The position numbers and the translations under genes are program-made. From NCBI GenBank assembly GCA_905183005.1, contig CAJJDO010000001.1, positions 129,836 through 193,835 of the forward strand: DNA of 64,000 nt, read 5' to 3'. Below are positions 33,981 to 46,573 of the stretch, one piece after another. Origin of the DNA: Paramecium pentaurelia (lineage: Eukaryota; Ciliophora; Oligohymenophorea; Peniculida; Parameciidae). The stretch's first letter is position 1. Each line of letters opens with the position of its first letter. The notes under the pieces are model-generated. The model searched no databases. It was not told the origin of the DNA and worked only from the letters and a program-made list of their open reading frames with translations.

Positions 33981-36900
33981 ATGAATTACATTATAGGAAT
34001 GTCTGTCACATAGAAACATCAAATTTCTATTTAAGAAAATCTAGCTTATGCAGCAGGTTCAATAGTTGTATATTACTCATACAAAGAAAATTAATAAGAG
34101 AAATATTTGATTGGGAAAGCATAAGTACATGCCATCCTTATATCAAGAGATGGTACACATGTATTCACAGGAGAGTAAGCAACTAAGAATCCTGCAGTTA
34201 ATATATTTAAATTGACTGATGAACGCGAGATTAATATTAGTTAGTAATTGAAGGGACATAAATTTGGAATCACTTAAATAGTAGAATCACCAGCTAAACC
34301 TTATTTAGTGTCTTTAGGTTCTGAACCTGATAAAGGTTTATTTGTTTGGGATTGGAATTAGGGTATTAAATTAACAGTGAATAAATTATCTAAACCTGTA
34401 AATACAATACGATTTAATGATAATGGAAGACTTTTAATAAGTGCAGGATAAGGACATTTGAAATATTGGTAATTTAAAAATGATGGAAGTATAATAGCAT
34501 ATGATAATATGATGGATCCAAAACCTTTTTTATTGAATGAACAATTCATGCATAAGAACTTTATTGATATTCATGTTACTCAATATTCAGTTTTTGCATT
34601 AACATTTGATTCTTTAATAACTGTATTTTCTTTGTAAACTAAATAATTTGAAAAATGGATGGATCTTAAGGCTACTAATTCTTATTCATTAACTAGTCAT
34701 TCAAATTATTTAATTACAGGTTGTTCTGATGCTATTATAAGAATATTTAATTTAAATATGTAACATATTGTAACACTCTCAAAACCTCCTAATCTTGGAA
34801 ATTACAATATTGAAAAAGGAATTACAAAACTTAAAGTTTAAGGTGATTAATTTGCAGATTGTTTAGCAGTTTAAATCTATTAAAATTATTTAGTTGCTGC
34901 TTATAGTGATAGAACAATGTTTTTATGGGATATTGGTAATTTTGAAAAGATTGTTGTAAAACGTTCATTTCTTAATCATAGTGCTAGTATTAATGATCTA
35001 TAAATAATGACTTAATAATCATCAATAGAAGCCACATTCTTTGTTACAGCCTCCTCTGATTAAACTTTAAGAGTGTGGCATATTTATGAATAATAACCTT
35101 TAGGATTAAGAAGAAATGCTTATTGTAAGTATCTCTCAAAAATAATTTATATTGGTGATTAATATTAACATTTTAAAGCTAATCAATAAGCATAATTATA
35201 AATTAGATGTGTAAGAGTTTCTAAAGATGGTAATTATCTTGCATGTGGAGATTCAGCTGGAATTTTAAGAATATTTTCTACTTAAACATTTACATTATAT
35301 AAATAAATTTAAGCTCATGATCAAGATATTATGACTTTAGATTTCTCAGAATATATAGATTTACTTGCTACTGGATCAAGAGATCGTATAATTAATATAT
35401 ATGATGATCAATTCTAAAAAATAGGATCATTAGAAGAACATACAAGTTCAGTTACTTGTGTTAAATTTAGTAAGAATAAATTAATCAGTTGTGGATTAGA
35501 TAAATCAATTATTTTTAGAGAATTTAATGGATAAAAATTTAAAATATATCATCAAGAATAAATTTCTAAAATATATTCAATGGATGTAAGTTTTAATAAT
35601 TTGTATATTTGTTTAGAAAAGAAAATATCAATCTATGATATTCCTACTGGTAAATTAAAATAATCTTTTGAAACAGATGCAAATTCTAAAATATTACTTT
35701 ATAGTAAAGATGATTAGAATTGTCTTCAAATTGCTACATATTCTGATAAAAATATAAAAATTTACAATAACAAATTTGAATTAATTTAAAAATTTTAGCA
35801 TGATTAACTTACTTCTATGGGATTTGCTATGGATAATAAACATTTTATTACTGCTGGTCATGAAGGTTGTATAATTATTTGGAAATTAAATAAAGTATTT
35901 AAAAAGAAATAATTGGGTTTAATTGGAAAGAAATTGAAATAAGTATTTGCTTAATAAGATCTAAAGAGTTCAAAAGAATGGACTATTAATAGTTTATGGA
36001 TTGAAGATGAATTGAGAGGTTTTCTTAATAATAATAAATAATAATAATAATAATAATAACAATAATAAAATTAAAAATAAGAAGAAGAACAAGTAGAATT
36101 GTTTAAATTTGAATCAGATAATGAAATGGATCCAAAATCATCTAAATAAATTGAAAATGCTCTATCTCCTTTAGGAAATTCACAATTCAATTATAAAGAT
36201 CAAAAATTTGATAAGGATGATATAAAAACTATTTAAAATCAATTGTTAATTGTATAAAATAATCTTAACAAAGTTAATGAAAAATAATAAAATAAATATT
36301 AGATTCATAATAATTAAGAAACTATTTAAGAAGTAAATCAACTTGAAGAATAGAGTTAATTAAATTTCTTTTATGAAAAATCACAATATTAATAAACATC
36401 AAGAAGTCAAAGTGTTGATAGTCAAATATTAAAAAAAAGAACTAGAGAGGAAATTAAATAAGATAAATTAAAATAACTTAATAAAAAACATGATATGTTA
36501 TAATAAAATTTGATTACTCAAGAAAGTTAAGTTGATTAAACTTAGAGAGATACAACAGTATTAGAAACAAAGATAATAGAATAAGATACATAAATAATTA
36601 ATAGTTAATTACATTCTAATCTTAATTCTTATGCTGATTATTAATAACAATAAAATAAATAATTTATACCTACTGAAGCTAGTTTATAAATTAATAATGC
36701 TACTTAAACATAAGAACATATCAAATAAATAATTGGTCCTATTTCAAAGGATTCTATTAATTTAAATAATTCTTATGCTTATGATTAACATTATCATCAA
36801 TAATTGGTTGATCCAACTTAATAATAAGTAATTATTTCCTTATAATATATAGATCTTTTAATAAACTAATTTGGCTAGATGTCATATTAGATAAATTCAA

Positions 36901-37213
36901 GTGGAATTGCTAGATTTAACAAACCTATTGAATTAGATAAAAGATTAATAGGTTAAAGATAATGTATTAAGAGAAATAGATGATGATTTGAATAATTTAT
37001 AAAAGTCTATATAATTAATCAGAAAATAAGAATAATAAGAACAATAAACAAATAGAATAATGGAACAATCATAAGCATAACTAAGTGAAGAAGATATAAG
37101 TATATATATTATTATTATTATTAATAGAAAAAATAGTAATAAATTGCAGTAAAGAAATGTTTGAAAACTATTCAAAAGTCTTATTTGAATAAATTAAAGG
37201 AAAGAATATATGA
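33981..37213 (+). CDS. WD40 protein of the WDR62/MAPKBP1 family, 1059 aa
   Basis: The first ~650 residues form two WD40 propellers. The opening resembles WDR62/MAPKBP1: ENLAYAAGSIVVYYSY, GTHVFTGEQATKNPAVNIFK, LKGHKFGITQI, and GQGHLKYW. Later blades include AAYSDRTMFLWDI, ASSDQTLRVWHIYEQQ, ATGSRDRIINIYD and LEEHTSSVTCVKF. A Gln/Asn-rich region with TAA repeats (36036-36070) follows. The C-terminus is a coiled coil (IQVELLDLTNLLNQIKD...VLREIDDDLNNLQ), placed as the dimerisation segment is in WDR62. Family members are spindle-pole/basal body scaffolds. Introns of 25 and 28 bases lie in the last 400 bases. The stop is 23 bases from the convergent lipid kinase stop. Confidence 0.88.
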
Positions 37214-37236
37214 GATTTCAATTAACAGAATTTTTT

Positions 37237-38178
37237 TCAATAACAAAATACTTTCAAAATTTTATGTAAAACTTTAGCTTTTACTGGTTGTGGAGGATAT
37301 CTTTCTCCATCTATACTTAATGGACAATTAGTTATTGGTTCAAATGTATATTCTTTTACTTTTTCATATTTCCAATTTCCTTTTGGTTTTACATTTCCTT
37401 ATTCATCAATTTCAACATGACTACCATCATATTATTTTAATGATAACTTGACTAATTGTGACCAATCTCCATCCTCAAGATATTGTACATCAATCAATCC
37501 ATCATCAATTTGAGCTGCAGGTGCTGATAAATAATTATCACTTATGTAAGGTATCTTTTATGCTAAAAAATATCTAAACATCATTTATTGATTATTGTAT
37601 TTTGCTTAATATTTCTTTTAAAATAATGCTCTCCATGTTCCATATATATCAAATCTAGCTCCTCCCAAAAATCTTAATGATTCAGATCCTAAATCCACTT
37701 CAGAAATGAAGGCATAGGCTAAAGATAGAAAAGAAACAACCTTCTTTTAAGGCATTTCTAATAAAATAAGATCCATTTGTCTTGTCATTCCTTTTGCAAT
37801 TAAAAGTGCACAACTTTCTGAATTGCATTCCAATTATGATAATTTAGTCAATGTTTTAGCAAATGCATTTCCACTCCCACCTGGTAGTACTCCAATAGTA
37901 ATAGATTAAGATATTTATTCCCAATCTGATCTTGCATATAAAGCATTTATAGCTTCATGTGGTAATCCATCTCCAGATACAAGTACTACTCCATAAACAT
38001 TTGAAAGGTCTTCTTTTAATAAATACTCATGACAATGATTTTGATATTATGTCATAATGACTAAATATTTAACATTGAATTTATCAAGAATGGGTTTTGC
38101 TTTATTCCATTCTTTTAAAGCATGTCCTTTTCCACTAGCTGGATTGACAAAGATTAATAATTATTTTGAAATATCCAT
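37237..38178 (-). CDS. sphingosine/diacylglycerol-kinase-like lipid kinase, 313 aa
   Basis: Catalytic DAGK_cat domain of a lipid kinase: LIFVNPASGKGHAL (nucleotide loop), GVVLVSGDGLPHEAINAL (catalytic GDG) and IGVLPGGSGNAFAKTL. The second half has AYAFISEVDLGSESLRFLGGARFDIYG and a C-terminal beta domain ending near PLSIDGERYPPQPVK. LPGGSGNA and DLGSE-x-LR are closest to sphingosine kinases. No intron. The ATG at 38178 is in frame with the upstream MORN reading; only TGATAATTATAAACTTATTAA separates them, and there is no GT in the preceding 70 bases to make an intron. The protein may therefore start here, or be the second half of a fusion. Confidence 0.88.
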
Positions 38179-38196
38179 TTAATAAGTTTATAATTA

Positions 38197-38791
38197 TCAA
38201 TATTTCTCTAATAATTTATCATTTTGCCATAATCCTTATATATTTTCATTTTTTTTATAAAGTGTTCCAATACCATTTTTTTGATTCTTTTCAAAATTGC
38301 CAACAAAATAAGATTCATCTTCATAATATTCAATCCCAGCTCCATATTTCAAACCATTTTTGAATTGTCCTTAATATGATAATTTGCCATCTTAATATAA
38401 TTTTCCAAATCCATGATAAACATTATTGTACCATTATCCTTCATATTCGAGTTCATTTGTATAATAAGAACCAACTCCTTCCCTCTAGTTTCCATTCATT
38501 TAACCTACATAACGATAATTTTATCCTCTTATAGTAATAGGTGTGTCAGATCTAAGTCTTGATAAAGAATGAGATGATGCATTTAGATTTTAAGTTTATG
38601 ATTAGATTAGTTTATAATCGAATTCTCTAAGAAATAATTAATGTTAAAAAACCTTTTGGGAATTTTTTAAGGGGATTGTTGAGTAGCATTTCTATTAATA
38701 TTTCTTGTAGGAAAGGCAGTCTATGGAAGTGATCGATCTTTTATAGATAAATCATACAATCAATATTGTTATTAAAAGGGATGGCATTCAT
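38197..38791 (-). CDS. MORN-repeat protein, 182 aa, in frame with the downstream kinase
   Basis: ATG 38791 starts a short exon (MNAIPFNNNID) joined by 20- and 26-base introns to a Ser-rich segment and then four or five MORN repeats: YRYVGQMNGNQREGVGSYY, YEGQWYNNVYHGFGKLY, YQGQFKNGLKYGAG and YFVGNFEKNQKNGIGTLY. MORN repeats bind membranes/phospholipids or act as spacers. The reading ends at TGA 38197-38199 after QNDKLLEKY. Seven codons further, in the same frame, is the Met of the lipid kinase. Whether this is a separate small gene or the N-terminal half of one MORN-kinase protein with UGA read through or sequencing error is open. Confidence 0.75.
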
Positions 38792-38842
38792 TGATGATTC
38801 TATTATCAATAAAATTTATATGTAAATATATATATTATGAAA

Positions 38843-39522
38843 TCAATTTTATTGATGAGTTTACATTCCAGCAATATCTTTGATCTTCTTCATGATTTGA
38901 GGATCAGTGTCATTATCCCATTAAGCCAATTATATTCTCTCTTACATTTTATCAAGAGTATCCTTAGAATAATGATATCAACATAATACTTTAAGCATTC
39001 TAGCAAATTCAGCAGACATTTCTTCAATTTTACGTTTCAATTCACTAATTTCATCATCCTTCTTCTTCAATCTGTATTCATAATCTTTAACCATATCTTA
39101 TATATATTGTTCTTTATTCTCTAAAATTGATTAAATTAAAAATTTACTAATTATTTCTTCTTTTTCTACATCAGTGGATCTTAAATCAGTAATTTATTTG
39201 AGTAATTCTTCTTACATTTATTTATATTATCTAGTCATATCAGATCTATATTATGATTAGATAATCCTAATACACAATGCAAAATAGTTTGTCTTTCTCT
39301 TTCTTCAAATCATTTTCCATTTCCATCACTCTAGCTCTAATTTCATTTTCAGCTGCTTTTGCTTTATCACCTCTTTCTTGTTCCTCAACTTATATTTAAA
39401 TTTATAGTTCTACCTAATCTAGTCTAAAGTGCTCTGCATTTATGTTCCAAAACCATAACCTTTTCTTCTTCTTCTCTTTCTCCATCATCTCCTCCTTTTT
39501 TCTTATTTCCTTTCTTTGACAT
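38843..39522 (-). CDS. DRC12: dynein regulatory complex subunit DRC12 (CCDC153), 199 aa
   Basis: Small coiled-coil protein of the nexin-dynein regulatory complex in the ciliary axoneme. It starts MSKKGNKKKGGDDGE; the rest is coiled coil with the family's signature SDMTRQYKQMQEELLKQI, then KKKDDEISELKRKIEEMSAE, FARMLKDTLDKMQERIQ and a short tail ending in HQQN. The end EFA-x-MLK-x-TLDKM-x-ERI is characteristic of CCDC153. Introns of 25, 28 and 27 bases; the 27-base one contains an in-frame TGA, as expected for an intron whose length is a multiple of three. Paramecium is heavily ciliated, so the role is plausible. Confidence 0.86.
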
Positions 39523-39547
39523 ATTATTATTATTAATTAAATATATC

Positions 39548-42500
39548 TCATATAATTTTTATTATAACTGTTTCATGATCAATTGAGTAATACTCATTTT
39601 ACTATTTATTTTGCATAGTCAATCTGAATCTACTTAAATCATAGACTCCTTTCTCTGTAAAAACACCTTCTAAATTCACAACTTTAATCTCCTATGGCTT
39701 CAAAGTTATATTGTGTTACAGGAAACCTTCCCACAAAAAGAAAGGCTACTAAATGTCATTGATCGATCTTAATAATTAATTTTATTGTACTTTAAAGGTT
39801 CATCCCCATTAAAAAATTGTACAGTAAAACTTATGGGTTCTACATATTTAGTATTTTTGAAACTAATCTTAATTGGAACCATTGTAATCATACTCTGATG
39901 TTATACTTCAAATGGAGCTGATATCGAAAAAGACATAGGGAATTCTTTTATATCCCTATGTAAATAGTTTTATTGTAAAACTGGTAATTCATGTAATCCA
40001 AAGATTATTTCATCTTCATATCTATATGTCCATCTTGCTATAATAAATAGAGGGAATTCTTCCATTCTTTAATTAGATAATTTTTAATAGAAAACATTAA
40101 AATAATGTTATATATCCAAATTTACAAAATCTAATGCAACATCTGCAGGAATACATTAATCACCTAAAACTATTTCATTAAAATTATCACCATCCTTATA
40201 AAATCGTTCCTTTAATCTATTTTGATATTCTTCAAATCTATAATCTTTTGTCTAAATTTTCTTCATTTTAAATGTAGTTAATAGAAATGGATCACCATTT
40301 GATTGATATGGAACATCAAAGTATTACCAATTCTCATTCAAACATAGGATTCTATCAAATCTTAAATTACCTTTTCCTCCAAAATAATCTTAAACTTATA
40401 ATGTAAATTTCCAATAGTCTACAATTAAATCTGTTTATAGTGATATTTTAAAACTAGGATCAACTTTCATTGGAATTTCTAATTTTTAAATTCTAATTCC
40501 ACCACTTTATCCTTATTAATACTTAAATAATAATTAACCAACAAACTCTTCTTAAAAACTACATCTTAAATAAAATTGATATTCTAAAACTTAAAATGCT
40601 TTTAATATAATCTTTTTTACTTCAAATCCAAAATGATATGGTATTATTGGAGTAATTTAAATAACAATCTCTTCAGGATTTTTATTTGTAAATTTAAATA
40701 GAATAGGTCGTATTTCACCATATGCTATTATAGGTTTTGTATAATATTCTATTTCAATTGGTATAAATTTAGGAAATACTCTAAACTTATTATAAAAATT
40801 AACACTCTTCTTTTTTGATTAATCTTTAGTATCATAATTGATTAATAATTATGCAGGAATATTCATAAAATTCCATTACAAACCTGTAATTATTAAATAT
40901 CCTGCTTATGGAGGTGTTATAGAAACTTCTATATATTCTTATACTGCTCTTTAAAAAGGAATATCCTTTATTTCTAAAGTAGATATTTTTGTAAGTACAT
41001 ATTCTTTTTCATTATTTGTATCTATTTCTAATAGATTCTCTTTGAATGTGTAAAATTAATACATTACTTATAAACCATTAATGTAACTAGGTACTTTAAG
41101 AGGTAAATTTATGAAAAATCTTAAAGTTATTATATCTTCAGCAAAACATTATCTTCCGAACTTATTAATCTTATCAACTAGATCTGTTAATTTGTCTATA
41201 TTTAATATACAAGGTGTTTTATTGAAACATGCTATTCTTTCTTCTAAATAAAGAGAATCAAAACTTCTAATAGATGCATCTTCAAAAAATGATTCATTTT
41301 TAGAAACTGTATTCCATAAATTCTTGAATTTCTATTTGATATTTGTAAGTAATATTGAATCAAGTACATCTTAACCATGTGTTAACATATCTACAAATCC
41401 TTTTACAATAGGAATTTTAAGAGCAGTATTAGAATGAGTAAAATATTTTCTTCTGTAATCTTAAAGTTGCTCAATTGATGTATATGCTTTTTTCCAATCT
41501 ACAACTAATTGATTATGCAATTCCTATGGTTATCTTTCATTTATTTAATTGAATGCCAATTTAAATGAATCAATAGCTTCTTAAATTCTCTGATTCTCTA
41601 AACAATTAGCCCCTATATGACCTTCCAACCAAAATAATAATGGAACCCATTTAGATTATTAATATAATTATTCAACTATTTTAAAACATCTTAATGCATG
41701 TTTTTTGAAATTCTCAGATTCATATTTATTAGCTACTAAAGTTAAATTATGAGCAAATTTTCTAAATTCTGGAGGATCTAATCTTAAATGTATAAAAGCA
41801 ATTTATTCATAGACTAATATTTAATATACAACAAAATAATCTTTTTTTGTAGTACTACCTAAATCTTTAAAATAACGATGAAATCTTTAAAGGAAATAGA
41901 TTTATTCTTTATTATATTTTCCAAACATATGAATTGTAATAATATAAAAAAACATTATTCTTAACATATATGGAAAATGAACAATCTTATGATAACCAAC
42001 TTATATTTCATCAAAAATATTCTTTAAATTATCTATTTTCTATTATGCTAATAAACGAGAATATAAATAATATTCAGTTGCATTTAATGTAGCAATAATA
42101 GTATTACTCTTATTATTTTTAAGTTCATTTATAAGTCCTTTATAATAAATGGCAGCACTTTCATAATCATTCATTAAATAATGATTGTCACCCAAGAATC
42201 TCAAAAGTTATTCTCTCTAAGTCATCTTATATTCAGTTTCAGTTGGTTAACCTGTTCTTGTATTGAATATGCTTGTTAAAAATGTATCGAATGTTTTCTA
42301 TTTCATTTCTTAATATAATTATGTCTATAAATTGATTTATCTCTCCAACATAACAACTGCTTATTATAATATGATTTCCTCAATAACTTGTCTATATATT
42401 TTAGTCCATTATTCATCCAATATTCCTAAAGGATATTTAGGAATTTCACCATCATAATTATATCTTTGATATGAAAATCTAGACCAGTGAGTTTATTCAA

Positions 42501-43188
42501 TAGGATTAGGTAGATTATATTTTAATGTATAAGCTCGAAATTTAATAAATTCTTTAAAGATTTAATCAAGAGATTCATATTATACTACCTCTTAAGCATC
42601 ATTCAATATTATAATTACTTTACTCACCATATCTAAATCATTAATATTATTTTTAAAAATCATCTTAATCAAACTATTTGAATCATTTCTTATTTTATGG
42701 ATCTCTTATATTATATTTTTTTCTTATCCACTTACTACATAAAATAATACAATTGGATGATCCAAGAAATTATAATGATATTAGAATCCTAAACAATCAC
42801 CAACTACTTATTACAATTATTAGAACCCAGTCATCTTATTTTATTCGCATATTTGATCTAAAATTTATTTACTACAATTTCTTGAAATTTAAACTTGATC
42901 CACAAATTGGGTATCCTCCAACAAAAGACGTGAATATTTGTCTAACTTAACATTACCAATTTAATCATATTCCCTTAAATCTAATAATTTTATATTAAGC
43001 TCTTTTTCTTTCTCTCTTAAACCCAATTTCAATCTTTGTAATTTTCTTGGTAAAAAAGGTCTTAAGAATTCAGCTGGAGTTATTTGATATCTACTAAGAA
43101 GAGCTGCCTGTATGAAATCAGAAGAAATCACCATACCCTTATATTAATGACATGCTTGATTAAATAGTTCTAGTTATGTAATATTCAT
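39548..43188 (-). CDS. TRAPPC8: TRAPP complex subunit TRAPPC8 (Trs85-like), about 1,200 aa
   Basis: Large helical/Ig-like subunit of TRAPPIII, active in ER-Golgi traffic and autophagy. The start has SSDFIQAALLSRYQITPAEFLRPF, matching the TRAPPC8 N-terminus, then HWSRFSYQRYNYDGEIPKYP. The central helical repeats have RKFAHNLTLVANKYESEN and KKHALRCFKIVEQLYQ. The C-terminal part is beta-rich and ends EIKVVNLEGVFTEKGVYDL. I did not place every intron; total length minus an exact multiple of three requires introns summing to 2 mod 3. It ends 25 bases from the DRC12 start, and its ATG lies only 12 bases from the ATG of the divergent small gene. Confidence 0.8.
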
Positions 43189-43200
43189 TTTTAATTAATT

Positions 43201-43470
43201 ATGTTTTGTGCATCTATAACTCTCTTTGGAACTATTTTTTTGGGTTTTCTTGGATATTTGGTTCAAATTCAAATGCCTTTTTTGAAGTTCAAGATGCTTG
43301 ATAGACAAACCACATAAAATGCTTTATATACATCATGCATTGTAAAATTAACAATATAAATTTAGATCTATTTTGTGTTATTTCTTGTTATTCTATTGTA
43401 TGACTGTTTCAAAACCAAACCTTATCCTCAATATAAAGTATATCAATAATGGAAATACGAAATATATTGA
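43201..43470 (+). CDS. tiny two-TM membrane protein, 81-89 aa
   Basis: Starts MFCASITLFGTIFLGFLGYL (first membrane span), then a short polar loop, a second span IYFVLFLVILLYDCF and a polar tail KTKPYPQYKVYQQWKYEIY. A 24-base segment (GTAAAA...ATTTAG) before the second span is a likely intron but is in frame, so both lengths are possible. Size and topology recall V-ATPase accessory proteins of the RNASEK type; this is a weak suggestion. The ATG is 12 bases from the TRAPPC8 ATG, so the true start might be the internal Met at 43276. Confidence 0.6.
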
Positions 43471-43784
43471 ATACATAAACAATTTTTGTGCAAATATTGA
43501 AACAATAACAAATTAATTTATGGATTTCTTTCACTTATATACTTAGATTGTATATATCCATTTTAAATTACTTTAAATAGCTTTGAATTTCAAATCTATC
43601 ATAATATCATTTTCAAACAAAATCAAAATGTCTACTTTTTATTCTTAAAATCATCATTCAATAATAAATAGAAAATCTAACATCATATTGTTTAAAAGTT
43701 CTTAAATCCTTATTAATCAAAAAAGATAATGATTGTTTTAAACAACTTTTATTTTTACATATATATCCAAAAATAAAATAATAA
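43471..43784. other. intergenic region between convergent genes
   Basis: AT-rich, no protein-like frame. Confidence 0.6.
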
Positions 43785-44932
43785 TCAACTGAAATATTGA
43801 ACTTAAAATAGAATAGGACCAACTACTATTCTCATACCATCATGTAATACATGACATTTGCTTGGTAAATACTATTCATATTATTATTGATTAGCAAGTA
43901 AAGCAAATGTTCCATATTATGTTGGATCTAAATATTGTGATTCTTTTGGTTAAATTAACCACTAGTTGTTTTTAAATAAGATCTTACAATGTTCTCTTTA
44001 CAAACTAGAATCAGGAATTACAATTGAACAATTCAAACCTGATCCTAACATATATTCCTACTCAGATTTCAGAAGGAATTCCTTACCTTTAAGTACTCCT
44101 TCTATAAATTCTATTACTAAAATAGGTAAATCTTCGTTATAACTTGGTTACTTATATTTATCTCTATAATCTTATACTGATTTATATAATTGTAGAGATT
44201 TAACTAAATCTGTAATGTTAGGATTTCTATTATCTTCATAAGTTGAGATTTAAGTAGTAATTTTAGGCATAGGTTAGATAAATTTAACTTTAAAATATGT
44301 ATTTTGATTAAGTCTAATAATCATTAGGGCATCAAGTATAAGTTATTATTGTATACGTTAACTAGTTCGAAATGATCTTGAATTGTCTCTAATTAAAAAT
44401 ACATTATATGGAGTCCAAATTATCTTTAAATGAATAGGATTCACTTATCTATCATTAATTATTTAAAGATCACATTCTTTTGTTTAACCAACAATGAAGA
44501 TCTCTTCTTATTTTAAAGGTATATTATTTTAAGTTGTTCTTGTTATTTAAATATCTTTAAAATAAGTAGGACAACCATCTGCTATATATATAACTTTTAG
44601 GTTAAGATGCCTTAAAGTTTATTTTGGTATTTAAAATGTTTATAAAGTGAACTAGTATTAAAATAAGTTTAATCTCTCTTTCTTAGATTTCCAATACTAA
44701 GACGAATATATTATTGTAATACAGTCTCAAAGAATATTACATAATCTGTTCTCCTTATAATATTTCTATAATCTGGATCTATTTTACATTTAATAAAAAG
44801 CAACTAATCATTATCGATCTCAATTTCTTCTTATATTTTGACAAACTCTTTAAAAGAAGCACTAAATTCATCCCAACTTACCTCATTTTAATTATATAGA
44901 AACTTTTCCCAAAATAATAATTCCTAATCCAT
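43785..44932 (-). CDS. protein with two FHA-like domains, 373 aa
   Basis: N-terminal ~110 residues unrecognised (MDQELLFWEKF...). Two FHA-type folds follow. The first has IPLKQEEIFIVGQTKECDLQ followed by VNPIHLKIIW and FLIRDNSRSFRT. The second, near the C-terminus, has EYMLGSGLNCSIVIPDSSLQ then REHCKILFKNNQWLIQ and GMRIVVGPILF. FHA domains bind phosphothreonine, using Arg in G-R and Ser/His in S-x2-H. Here the usual Arg after Gly is Gln or Ser in both copies, and only the second keeps S-x-Q-REH, so binding may be weakened. One 26-base intron (GTATTA...TCTTAG) gives an exact frame. Confidence 0.72.
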
Positions 44933-44995
44933 CTTAATAAGAATAAAATAATTTTATTTAAATTTGTAATTTTATAAACATTAAATATTTATAAT

Positions 44996-46485
44996 TCATT
45001 ATTACTTACCTTGTATCATTTTTTTCTTTTCTTATAATTTATTTTTCTTTTATTTCTCCTCATCTTCTTTTCTCTTAATCATATCATATAATCTCTTATT
45101 TTTTCTACTCAACATAGTTTCAGCTAATTTCTTAGTCTCTTTTTCTTATTATTTAGCCTATTTTTCCTTTTATTTTTTATTATTCTAATAAGGTTTATGT
45201 TCTTTCTATTATCCATCTTCTTCTTCACTTTCTGATTGAACTTCCTCTAAATTTAATTATTCAAATGGACTTAAATGAGGAGGGAGAGTCTAAAATAATT
45301 AATATAAATATTACTGATTCTGGAGCATAATCAGCTACACTCAATAATTTTAATTAGTTTATTGAATCATAAACCCATTATGGTTATATATATTCTCTCT
45401 TTTTATTCTTTTAAATTTATCTTTCAGTTATCACATGTGTTATTTTTGGATCAATTAATTATGAATTTTTGTTATCATTTTCCCACATCACTTCTCCTCC
45501 AAAACTCAATATTACAAATTCCAAAGATGCTTTAGGTACTTCTGGATACAGGAAAAATGTTAATCCTTTAAATAATTCTGAATATTTTTTTATCTCTTAT
45601 TATTATTAATCCATCTATTAAATTGTTGGATCTTCTTTAAAGGCTTCATCAATTTCCATTCTAATATTAACAAATAACAATACTAATTATTTTATTATAT
45701 TGATTTTAATTTCTTAACTTCTTCACTTAAATCAGTAATTTCAATTTCTTAACCAAGTAATTTAAAATTGACAAATTTCATTAAAACTTAATAGAATTCA
45801 AGGAATGTCATCATTATTTTATAATCTACATCTAATGGTAAAGAAGCTTAAATAGGATATGGCATAATCCAAGTAATAGTTGCTCCTTAAACTACAGCTT
45901 GATAATAAATACCCTTAATAGAAAGGAAAACCTAAAATATAAATAATTTAATCTTACTTTTCTCAAACAGTTATTAGCTGCTAAATATAATAAAAATTAA
46001 TTGATCATTTTTTAACAACTTCTTATTAATGTATTAGGAATATGAAGTTCTTTATGTGTTGGAAATGAAGCAAATAAACTTATTAAGCATAATGGATCAT
46101 CAAGATCATTTAATGCATCAATAAATGTTGGATACCTTTCTTTAACCAAATGATCTAATTTATCTTTTGGTTAATTTCTTCGTAATCTACCAGCCTTCAA
46201 TTTGTCACCTCTTGTTAATGCTTTTCTTATTTTTTTTAAATGAGCCTATCTCTATCTGAATGTATCAAGTATAGACTCATTTTTAAGGAAAGCAATATCC
46301 TTATTATGGTAATAGGTTTTATGTTATTTTCTTAATTTTTGAGGTGGTTCTCTTGGGTAAATTCCTTTTAAGATGCAAAGTCTTCTGAAATCTTTGAGAT
46401 TGACTTATAGTTTTTTGAGAGCTTTGGTTCTTGATGAATATTCTTTGACTGGTCCTTCCTTTCCCTTTTTAAGTTTTTTACCCAT
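44996..46485 (-). CDS. PES1: Pescadillo (PES1/Nop7), ribosome biogenesis
   Basis: Nucleolar factor of the PeBoW complex needed for 60S ribosome maturation. The N-terminal pescadillo domain is clear: LKDFRRLCILKGIYPREP, TYYHNKDIAFL, LKKIRKALTRGDKLKAGRL and ERYPTFIDALNDLDDPLCL. It is followed by a strand with VQGATITWIMPYP. The BRCT domain has LEFVILSFGGEVMWEN and a conserved QPQWVYDSINKL-type region, then YAPES, a 25-base intron and LPPHLSPFEQLN. The tail is acidic then basic with MLSRKNKRLYDMIKRKED. Several tiny introns are present; I did not place all. The start is followed at once by basic KKLKKGKEG, as in the family. Confidence 0.93.
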
Positions 46486-46573
46486 AAATTAAAACTATAA
46501 ATTAATATTAAAAATGATGAATAAGGAAAATAAAATGAATATTGATTATGTAAATAAAAGAATGGAATAATTA

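Noticed and set aside
42678..42950. A 90-residue plus-strand frame
   Set aside because: It lies antisense to TRAPPC8 and has no independent support.
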